DNA of 64,000 nucleotides from an uncultured Lachnospiraceae bacterium (GTDB lineage Bacteria > Bacillota > Clostridia > Lachnospirales > Lachnospiraceae). A program made the translations under genes and the position numbers. Below the pieces are notes generated by a model. The model was not told the origin of the DNA, searched no databases, and saw only the letters and a program-made list of their open reading frames with translations. Shown here one piece after another: positions 44,618-50,678 of the stretch. Location: the NCBI GenBank assembly GCA_947165025.1, contig CAMUYQ010000001.1:62001-126000 (forward strand), written 5' to 3'. Each line of letters starts with the position of its first letter. Position 1 is the stretch's first letter.

Positions 44618-45517
44618 ATGGCTAATAATCATAAGAAAAAGCTGGATGTCGGAAAAGGCATTACGATATTCCTGTTCCTTCTGCCTGCTTTGTTACTCTT
44701 TATAAGCATACTTATCGCACCGATCATTGTGTCGGTGTATCGAAGCATGTTCGACTGGAACGGTTTCACTGAAGGAACGTTTATAGGTTTGGAGAACTAC
44801 AAGGAGTTGTTCACGAGCGGATCGATCAAGTTCATGACAAGCCTTAAGAATGCACTTCTCATCGCATTTTTTTCTGTCTTTGTACAGCTTCCGTTCTCAC
44901 TTTTCCTGGCGCTTCTTCTCGGACGTAAGGTCAGGGGGGAAAAATCATTCCTGTCGATCTATTTTATGCCCGTTCTGATTTCGACGGTCGTTATCGGTCA
45001 GTTATGGCTGAAGATATACAACCCCGATTACGGTCTTCTCAACAGATTCCTTGAAGCCGTCAATCTCGGCGACTGGAAGCATGTATGGGTTGGAGACGTC
45101 AAGACGGCGCTCGGCAGTATCATCGTTCCTACGATATGGCAGTACATCGGTTATCATATGCTGCTCATGTACGCGGGCGTTAAAGGCGTATCAACCGACC
45201 TTCGCGAAGCTGCAATGCTTGACGGCGCGACCAAAACACAGGTTGACAGATATGTCGTCATCCCGATCATCAAGCCGATCATCCGTGTAAGCGTTATATT
45301 CGCGGTAACAGGTTCGTTAAAATCATACGACCTTGTTCGTATCCTCACAGAAGGCGGTCCTTTCCAGACGACCGAAGTTCCCTCGACACTGCTCGAGAAC
45401 ATGCTGTTCCTTCGTAACAGATACGGAATGGGTAGTACAATATCTGTAATGCTGATAATTCTTTGCTTCGCATTTGCACTTGCGATAACAGCGGCATTCA
45501 GGGATAAGGAGGCGTGA
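44618..45517 (+). CDS. Sugar ABC transporter permease, MalF/UgpA type
   Basis: First membrane component of the carbohydrate importer, about 299 residues with six hydrophobic segments. The EAA loop reads REAAMLDGATKTQVDRYVVI near residue 195. The opening FLFLLPALLLFISILIAPII is typical of the family. ATG 44618 has AAAGG eight bases upstream; a TTG at 44612 is the alternative. The gene ends next to the second permease, whose ribosome site lies within its last codons. No ATPase gene is present; many Firmicutes serve several such importers with one shared MsmK/MsmX-type ATPase. Confidence 0.9.
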   Translation: MANNHKKKLDVGKGITIFLFLLPALLLFISILIAPIIVSVYRSMFDWNGFTEGTFIGLENYKELFTSGSIKFMTSLKNALLIAFFSVFVQLPFSLFLALLLGRKVRGEKSFLSIYFMPVLISTVVIGQLWLKIYNPDYGLLNRFLEAVNLGDWKHVWVGDVKTALGSIIVPTIWQYIGYHMLLMYAGVKGVSTDLREAAMLDGATKTQVDRYVVIPIIKPIIRVSVIFAVTGSLKSYDLVRILTEGGPFQTTEVPSTLLENMLFLRNRYGMGSTISVMLIILCFAFALAITAAFRDKEA

Positions 45518-45519
45518 TC

Positions 45520-46404
45520 ATGGGAAAAAATACCAAACGCGATACGTTCTCCGGTTATGAATTTACTGAGATCAAGAAAACAAACCCCGTCGCAAGGGTA
45601 ATAACATATATCTTTCTGATAATCTGGGCTCTGGTAAACCTGTTCCCGATATACTTCATGTTCACCTTCTCGCTGAAGGCAAACGATGAGATATTCGGTG
45701 AGAACATCATCGGACTTCCCAGAAACTGGCTGTGGTCAAACTTCTCATCAGCCATGAACACAGGTAACATGGGACTGTATTTTGTGAACAGTTTGCTTGT
45801 TACGACGGCTTCGATCGCGATCTCGATCTTTGCTGCACTTATGGCAACATATGCGCTGACAAGGATCAAATGGAGAGGGAGCAGGCTCATGAATTCGTTC
45901 CTGATGCTCGGTCTTACGATCCCGATCCAGGCTTCGATCGTTCCGGTTTACGTCATCCTGTCAAAGGCTCACTGGCTCAACCATTATACTACGCTGATCA
46001 TCCCGTATTCGGCTTTCACACTTTCGATGTCGATACTTATCAGTACAGGATTCATGGTTGATATCCCTTATGACCTTGATGAGTCTGCAAGGATCGACGG
46101 ATGCGGACTGTGGAAGACATTCTTTGCGATAATACTTCCACTCATGAAACCGGCACTTTCAACGATAGGTATTTATGCATACCTTCAGTGCTGGAATGAG
46201 TTCATGTTTGCAAACGTATTCATAAGTGATTCGGCGCACAGAACTCTGCCTGTCGGTATCAAGGCGCTGTCCGGTGCCTACACGACCGACTGGGGCCCGA
46301 TCGGTGCGGCTCTTGTAATAGCAACGTTCCCGACGCTGCTTATCTACATCTTCCTGTCAAGTAAGATCCAGGAGAGCTTTATCGCCGGTGCAGTAAAAGG
46401 ATAA
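45520..46404 (+). CDS. Sugar ABC transporter permease, MalG/UgpE type
   Basis: Second membrane component, 294 residues, six hydrophobic segments. The N-terminal arm (residues 1-28) precedes the first helix TYIFLIIWALVNLFPIYFMF. The EAA loop reads DESARIDGCGLWKTFFAIIL near residue 189. The open frame begins at GTG 45514, but ATG 45520 has a perfect AAGGAGG seven bases upstream, so it is chosen. It is followed by a terminator. No sugar-degrading enzyme or regulator lies next to the importer, so its substrate stays open. Confidence 0.9.
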   Translation: MGKNTKRDTFSGYEFTEIKKTNPVARVITYIFLIIWALVNLFPIYFMFTFSLKANDEIFGENIIGLPRNWLWSNFSSAMNTGNMGLYFVNSLLVTTASIAISIFAALMATYALTRIKWRGSRLMNSFLMLGLTIPIQASIVPVYVILSKAHWLNHYTTLIIPYSAFTLSMSILISTGFMVDIPYDLDESARIDGCGLWKTFFAIILPLMKPALSTIGIYAYLQCWNEFMFANVFISDSAHRTLPVGIKALSGAYTTDWGPIGAALVIATFPTLLIYIFLSSKIQESFIAGAVKG

Positions 46405-46423
46405 TATTGATTCCGTTATATAT

Positions 46424-46459
46424 GCGGTCTGTCATATTTTGTGGCAGGCCGTATTTTTA
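46424..46459 (+). terminator. Terminator after the sugar permease (cassette copy A)
   Basis: Stem GCGGTCTGTC / GGCAGGCCGT (with G-U pairs) around a nine-base loop ATATTTTGT, followed by ATTTTTATA. The right half and downstream bases resemble the terminator at 48486-48521. Confidence 0.75.
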
Positions 46460-46483
46460 TACGCAAAATATGGTGCTTTTGGC

Positions 46484-46511
46484 TTGATTTTTGATACAGG
46501 TATTGTAAAAT
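46484..46511 (+). promoter_or_regulatory. Promoter of the pseudo-receiver/sortase operon (cassette copy A)
   Basis: TTGATT (46484-46489), 16-base spacer, TAAAAT (46506-46511) within TATTGTAAAAT. Only eight bases separate the -10 from the ATG at 46520, so the transcript would begin at or next to the start codon. The same arrangement recurs at 48545-48572, which supports both. Confidence 0.55.
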
Positions 46512-46519
46512 GATGATGT

Positions 46520-47575
46520 ATGCTTAAAGGGATGTTCATAAGTGAAGATAATTTACTGCTTGACAGGATCAGGACCGGTTTTTCGGATAAGACCGGTTAT
46601 GAGTATCTGTTTGCCCAAACAAGCGAGGAAGCGCTTGAGATGTCAAAGCGCTCTGACATTGCCGTCTGTGCGATGACTCTTTCCATGAGTGTAATGAACG
46701 GTGATGAGATCGCACAGGTCGTTGCGGATGATAATCCCAATGTCAGGTTCATATTCATATATGAGGAGACAAATACTGAGCTTGCGGTCAACATGTTCAA
46801 TTTCTTTGACAGGTCGTTCATTATCCCCAGGGATAATTTTTCTGTTGAGACTCTGAAGGAGATGTTCGACAAAGAGGTTGAGTTCTACAATGCCGAGGAG
46901 AACCTTCAGAGAGAGGCCAAGGCATACCGAGAGAAAGAGCGTCTGTACAAGGATTCCATGAATGAGATGTCCGCAGTCCTTAATTCGCGTGTCGAGTGTT
47001 ATTCACATATCATCAAGCTCTATGCAACATGCATTGACAGTATGTGCATCGATCTTCCGAAGGAATATGCCAGAAGGATCAGTTCGTTCTTTGCGGATGA
47101 GCTTAATGAGTTCGTTGAAAGGTTCATAATCAGTTCGTTCAATCCGGAAGAGTATTTCGGATTTATCGAGCAGAACGTCAACAACACAGAGCAGCAGAGG
47201 CATTTCCAACTTCTCGGCGCGGACTGCCTGAAGGCAAGTGAGCTCGGTGAGCTTATCGGTTTTGTATGTCATTTCATAAGCTTCGGCTTTACTACGAATA
47301 TGGAGAGGTATCGCGCGAAGCTTGAGATCAAGGAAGGCCCGAATGCCATTAGGGTTGACTTCCTGATAGATACGAGACTCGGAAACGTGGATGTTGATAT
47401 ATTTGACGAGTTCTGTTCGGTCATGAACGAGCTTCTCGTCATCCTGTGCGACAAGGTCGAGAAAGGTGTCAAGGACGGTATCATGCAGTACAGGCTGTTC
47501 TTCATCAAGCCCGATAAAGGCGCAGGAATATTCGACAAGAAATCAAGACTACTTGATAAGGGAGGGGCAGCCTGA
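46520..47575 (+). CDS. Degenerate receiver-domain protein of unknown function, upstream of a sortase
   Basis: 351 residues. Residues 1-115 look like a CheY-type receiver (MLKGMFISEDNLLLDRIRTG; the loop MTLSMSVMNGDEIAQVV near 54), but where the phosphorylated Asp should be there is Thr or Met, so it is probably a pseudo-receiver. A coiled-coil stretch (about 118-155) follows, then a C-terminal domain of about 190 residues that was not recognised (SRVECYSHIIKLYATCIDS near 157). There is no DNA-binding motif. The stop overlaps the sortase start as TGATG, so the two proteins are made together and may act together at the cell surface or in its control. The start ATG has no ribosome site and a promoter only eight bases away. 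Confidence 0.65.
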   Translation: MLKGMFISEDNLLLDRIRTGFSDKTGYEYLFAQTSEEALEMSKRSDIAVCAMTLSMSVMNGDEIAQVVADDNPNVRFIFIYEETNTELAVNMFNFFDRSFIIPRDNFSVETLKEMFDKEVEFYNAEENLQREAKAYREKERLYKDSMNEMSAVLNSRVECYSHIIKLYATCIDSMCIDLPKEYARRISSFFADELNEFVERFIISSFNPEEYFGFIEQNVNNTEQQRHFQLLGADCLKASELGELIGFVCHFISFGFTTNMERYRAKLEIKEGPNAIRVDFLIDTRLGNVDVDIFDEFCSVMNELLVILCDKVEKGVKDGIMQYRLFFIKPDKGAGIFDKKSRLLDKGGAA

Positions 47576-48402
47576 TGGCGTGCAAAAAGAAGAAGCAGAA
47601 GATACGCTTCAGTGAGCTTCCCAGATCAATAAAGATACGGAAGATAGTTACCTGGATATTCATGGCGGTCGGGCTTGGCTGCCTTGGGTATTTCTTTTTT
47701 TACGTTAAAGAGGCGAGCGACACACAGTCAAACTATGAGCACCTGTCTGATCTGAAGGGAACTGATTATACGCAGAACAAGCCTGCTCTTGTAATGCATC
47801 TGACCCACGATGAGGATGCACCTGACATTTTGAGTGAATACATGACACTTTATAACAACAATAAGAGTCTTGTCGGGTGGGTGAAGATAGATGACACGCT
47901 GATCGATTACCCGGTAATGCAGTCGCAGAGCAACGATTACTATCTGAACCACAACTTCAACCAGGAGAAGGACAATAACGGCTCGATCTTCATAGACAGC
48001 GCCTGCAGCATATGGCCAAGGAGCCAGAACATCATCATGTACGGCCATAACATGAAGAGCGGCAAGATGTTCGGTGACCTGAAGAAGTACAAGCAGGAAG
48101 AATTTGCACGATCACATCCGTATATTTACTTTGATACGCTTTACAATAAGGGCAAGTATGAGGTTATGTACGTCTTTGGCGACAATGTTTACGATGAGGT
48201 CGAAGTCGCCTTCAAATATTACCAGTTCATAGATGCGGCATCTCAGGAAGAGTGGGACTCCGCGATGAATGACATGTCCGCCAAATCCATGTACGACCTC
48301 GGTATTACGGCGCAGTACGGTGAAGATATCATCACTCTTTCCACGTGCGATTACGAGAAGGATGCCGAGAGGTTTGTGGTCGTTGCCAAACGTGTTAAAT
48401 GA
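47575..48402 (+). CDS. srtB: Class B sortase
   Basis: Membrane-anchored cysteine transpeptidase attaching surface proteins to peptidoglycan. 275 residues. A basic N-terminus and one membrane segment (about residues 27-47) are followed by the catalytic domain. The His is in IIMYGHNMKSGKMFG near 159, the Cys in ITLSTCDYEKDAERF near 256-259, and the Arg in RFVVVAKR near 270. The class B-type hallmarks (an extended N-terminal helix, LxTC) fit. It is coupled to the pseudo-receiver gene. A likely client is the LRR protein at 50679, which ends with a PKT-type signal. It is followed by a 10-bp repeat array and a terminator. Confidence 0.92.
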   Translation: MACKKKKQKIRFSELPRSIKIRKIVTWIFMAVGLGCLGYFFFYVKEASDTQSNYEHLSDLKGTDYTQNKPALVMHLTHDEDAPDILSEYMTLYNNNKSLVGWVKIDDTLIDYPVMQSQSNDYYLNHNFNQEKDNNGSIFIDSACSIWPRSQNIIMYGHNMKSGKMFGDLKKYKQEEFARSHPYIYFDTLYNKGKYEVMYVFGDNVYDEVEVAFKYYQFIDAASQEEWDSAMNDMSAKSMYDLGITAQYGEDIITLSTCDYEKDAERFVVVAKRVK

Positions 48403-48478
48403 TAACAGATGATAACAAATGATAACAGATTATAAAAGAAATTTAAAATGATAACAGATTATAACAGATTATAAATTA
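48400..48478. repeat. Degenerate 10-bp repeat array (TGATAACAGA)
   Basis: Decamer copies start at 48400 (TGATAACAGA, containing the sortase stop), 48410 (TGATAACAAA), 48420, 48449 and 48459 (TTATAACAGA), with decayed copies at 48430 and 48469. The array ends at the terminator. The 14-mer AATGATAACAGATT found here recurs exactly at 49001-49014, at the start of the zeta-toxin-like gene. Confidence 0.75.
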
Positions 48479-48485
48479 AAATCGC

Positions 48486-48521
48486 CCCACCCGTCACATT
48501 TTGTGGCGGGTCTTTTCTTAT
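48486..48521 (+). terminator. Terminator after the sortase (cassette copy B)
   Basis: Stem ACCCGTCAC (48489-48497) / GTGGCGGGT (48503-48511), one G-U pair, five-base loop ATTTT, followed by TCTTTTCTTA. It resembles copy A at 46424-46459. Confidence 0.82.
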
Positions 48522-48544
48522 ACCACAAAATATGTACTTTTTGC

Positions 48545-48572
48545 TTGCTTTTTACGCATTATATTGTAGAAT
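48545..48572 (+). promoter_or_regulatory. Promoter in front of the ruvA-like stub (cassette copy B)
   Basis: TTGCTT (48545-48550), 16-base spacer, TAGAAT (48567-48572) within TATTGTAGAAT. The first ATG is five bases after the -10. The layout matches copy A at 46484-46511 base for base in spacing. Confidence 0.5.
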
Positions 48573-48577
48573 ATATT

Positions 48578-48610
48578 ATGTATGATTATGTAAAAGGGCG
48601 TATTGTGTGA
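48578..48610 (+). pseudogene. Ten-codon remnant resembling the start of ruvA
   Basis: ATG at 48578 opens MYDYVKGRIV and then hits TGA at 48608. Those ten residues resemble the N-terminus of clostridial RuvA, the Holliday-junction branch-migration subunit, which typically begins M-Y-x-Y-I/V-K-G. Nothing after the stop continues the gene in any frame, and base composition turns AT-rich here. The simplest reading is a ruvA gene cut off by an insertion or recombination, leaving promoter and first codons. A short leader peptide or chance resemblance are alternatives, since ten residues are little evidence. Confidence 0.4.
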
Positions 48611-48804
48611 AAAATCGGCAAAAACTCTAATAATTCACTAAATAATTGCCGATAAAAACTATGATAGGGTCATTGGGATCTGAATCAGAAAACTGCATAT
48701 AATGCACGGACGCGCCTACATATTCGCTGATCAAGAACTACGGATAGGGAAGATCACGTTATGTATGTTTGTTGTGTGTAAGAGAAGAATAGACGAGGTA
48801 AATT
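48611..48804. other. Non-coding stretch between the junction and the toxin-antitoxin-like pair
   Basis: No gene is seen. An inverted repeat ATCGGCAA (48614-48621) / TTGCCGAT (48646-48653) begins just after the ruvA-like stop and could mark a junction. A TATAAT at 48698-48703 with TTGGGA at 48673-48678 (19-base spacing, weak) is a candidate promoter for the pair at 48805. The rest is without recognisable signals. Together with 48403-48577 this is the only gene-free stretch above 300 bases in the window. Confidence 0.5.
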
Positions 48805-49002
48805 ATGACTGTACTTAATGAATTGGATTCGACATGTGGCATCTCTGATGATGAATTAACAGAACGTTTTAAAGCCTCAATTCGAATTGACGACGAAATA
48901 CGAAGAATAAAAGGAGCCCCGTTCCCCAAGTATGACAAGGAGGCAAGGAGAGCATACCTTGAATATCCTGATGGAAGACGGGAGTATTTCGATGGTAAGT
49001 AA
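48805..49002 (+). CDS. Small protein, putative antitoxin partner of the zeta-toxin-like kinase
   Basis: 65 residues, acidic N-terminal half and charged C-terminal half (KYDKEARRAYLEYPDGRREY), no membrane segment. It has a ribosome site GAGG seven bases before the ATG. Its last codons overlap the first of the zeta-like gene by 11 bases. Size, order and overlap fit an antitoxin gene ahead of its toxin. It does not obviously look like the classical epsilon antitoxin, so the role is inferred from position only. Similar small proteins before zeta-type ATPases occur in other Firmicutes, as far as can be recalled. Confidence 0.55.
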   Translation: MTVLNELDSTCGISDDELTERFKASIRIDDEIRRIKGAPFPKYDKEARRAYLEYPDGRREYFDGK

Positions 49003-49561
49003 TGATAACAGATTTCCTGAGATTATTGTATTCGCAGGCCCAAATGGAAGCGGAAAGACTACGATCACCAAGATGGCCAAGGTCGTAGGTGAATATATAA
49101 ATGCAGATGATATAAAGAGGACGACAGTCTGTTCGGACCTGGAGGCAGCTGTTAAAGCTGAAGAACTTCGTGAACAGATGATACAGGAGAAAAAGGATTT
49201 TACTTTTGAAACTGTTTTGTCTACTGATCGAAATCTGAAACTGCTTCAGAAAGCTAAAGATAACGGGTACTTTGTCCGGGGGATATATGTATTGACTGCC
49301 GATGTTGAGATCAATGTTGCAAGAGTTAATGCTCGCGAGGCAATTGGTGGTCATGGGGTTCCGGCGGAAAAAGTCCGTTCAAGGTATGCTAAAGCGATAA
49401 AGCTTATCCCTGAGTTGGTAAAAGTATGCGATGTATTACATATTTATGATAATTCGTTTGAACCGTTCAGGATATTTAAGAAACGTAAAGAAGAAACATT
49501 TATGTGGCCCAATGAGTATTGGAGCGAAGAAGATATCATTAGTCTTTGTGGACTTTTTTGA
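48992..49561 (+). CDS. Zeta-toxin-family P-loop kinase
   Basis: 189 residues from ATG 48992, which has GGGAG seven bases upstream; the open frame to 48932 lies inside the small gene before it. The P-loop IVFAGPNGSGKTTITK is near residues 11-26. YINADDIKR near 34 matches the zeta family's substrate-binding region (Asn-Ala-Asp), and FTFETVLSTDRNLKLLQKA near 70 contains the conserved Phe-Glu-Thr. VPAEKVRSRYAKAIKLIPEL near 128 supplies the arginines expected of the lid. Zeta toxins phosphorylate UDP-N-acetylglucosamine and block wall synthesis. Whether this one does is untested; a non-toxic kinase of the family is possible. Confidence 0.8.
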   Translation: MVSNDNRFPEIIVFAGPNGSGKTTITKMAKVVGEYINADDIKRTTVCSDLEAAVKAEELREQMIQEKKDFTFETVLSTDRNLKLLQKAKDNGYFVRGIYVLTADVEINVARVNAREAIGGHGVPAEKVRSRYAKAIKLIPELVKVCDVLHIYDNSFEPFRIFKKRKEETFMWPNEYWSEEDIISLCGLF

Positions 49562-49585
49562 TATTACTAAAGAATTTATTAACTA

Positions 49586-50653
49586 ATGGCGGTTTTAAAG
49601 AATAATCTTTTTTATTACGCAACAAAAGAATTATCTCAGGATGCGTTTATATGCTGGTTAAGTTCATTTGCTTTGGAAGATGCAGATCAGACTGATAGTG
49701 AGCTTGTTAAATGTGCGCATGAACTTGTTAACAGATTTATGATTCTAGGTTTAGGAAAGACCATTGAGTATGATAAGGTATTCCTTAAACAAGTTCAGAA
49801 GCAATATAAGAATATTGACGTTTTGTTGACTGTTGAATATGACGAAACGATTTATAAGATTATTGTAGAAGATAAAACGCACTCATCAGAACACGATAAT
49901 CAATTGATTAGATATAAAGATGAGATAAAAAAAGAGTATGAAAATGTTATAGGTATATATTTTAAAACGGGGTTTCAATCAAATCTTTCGGGAGTAAAAG
50001 AGGCGGAATATCATCTGTTTGACAGAGAAGATGTACTCGATTTACTTGGCAAATATAATTCTAACAATGATATCCTAAAAGCATATAAAGAGTATTGGGA
50101 TGAATTTGAAAGTATAACCCGTAGTTACGAAACAAAACCTGTTGATGAATGGACTGATTGGCAGGCCGTTAACGGTTTTTATGATGAAATACAGTGGATT
50201 ATTCAAAAAAAGGATGACTGTTGGGCTTCGTATGATTATGTGCCCAATAAATCAGGAGGATTCTGGGGACTTTGGTATGGTATTAATGATGATGAAATAA
50301 AAGCAATAGATGGATTTGTATATGTTTTATATTTACAGATAGAAACAAAATGGAATTATGAACGGAATAAATATGCAATAGATATTTGTTTAAAACTTGA
50401 AAGTAAATCAGAAAACAAAAACAGTGATAACAAGAAAAACATCGTTGAATTCAGAAATACTATCGTAAATTGCATTTTGGATTTTGGCTTCAATAAGCCT
50501 GACAGATTAGGATATGGGCAACACATGACAGTAGGGTTCTACAAAACAACATTTAAAGAAAAAAAAGATCTTGTCGAGTCGGTAGAGGCTTCACTTGAAT
50601 GTTTGAGAGATTTCATTAGTTTTATAAGAACAAGCAATTCTGTGGGAGTTTAA
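49586..50653 (+). CDS. PD-(D/E)XK nuclease superfamily-like protein
   Basis: 355 residues, AT-rich codons. The N-terminal third resembles the PDDEXK family with the opening FYYATKELSQDAFICWLSSF. The nuclease core is NIDVLLTV near residue 74 (Asp) followed by YKIIVEDKTHSSEHDNQLIR near 90 (E-x-K). The C-terminal two thirds (about 165-355) were not recognised. Related proteins occur in defence islands and prophages, but this one has no partner gene showing a restriction or phage-exclusion system. The ATG lacks a clear ribosome site. It lies 24 bases after the zeta-like gene and 25 before the LRR gene. Confidence 0.65.
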   Translation: MAVLKNNLFYYATKELSQDAFICWLSSFALEDADQTDSELVKCAHELVNRFMILGLGKTIEYDKVFLKQVQKQYKNIDVLLTVEYDETIYKIIVEDKTHSSEHDNQLIRYKDEIKKEYENVIGIYFKTGFQSNLSGVKEAEYHLFDREDVLDLLGKYNSNNDILKAYKEYWDEFESITRSYETKPVDEWTDWQAVNGFYDEIQWIIQKKDDCWASYDYVPNKSGGFWGLWYGINDDEIKAIDGFVYVLYLQIETKWNYERNKYAIDICLKLESKSENKNSDNKKNIVEFRNTIVNCILDFGFNKPDRLGYGQHMTVGFYKTTFKEKKDLVESVEASLECLRDFISFIRTSNSVGV

Positions 50654-50678
50654 AAGAATTAAAAAAAGGAAAATTATC

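Noticed and set aside
48400-48478. CRISPR array
   Set aside because: The repeats are 10 bases with no spacers between them, and no cas genes are present.
48403-48804. tRNA gene, integrase or attachment site at the edge of the AT-rich segment
   Set aside because: No cloverleaf, T-arm sequence or recombinase frame was found. Only repeats, a terminator, promoters and the ruvA-like stub were seen.
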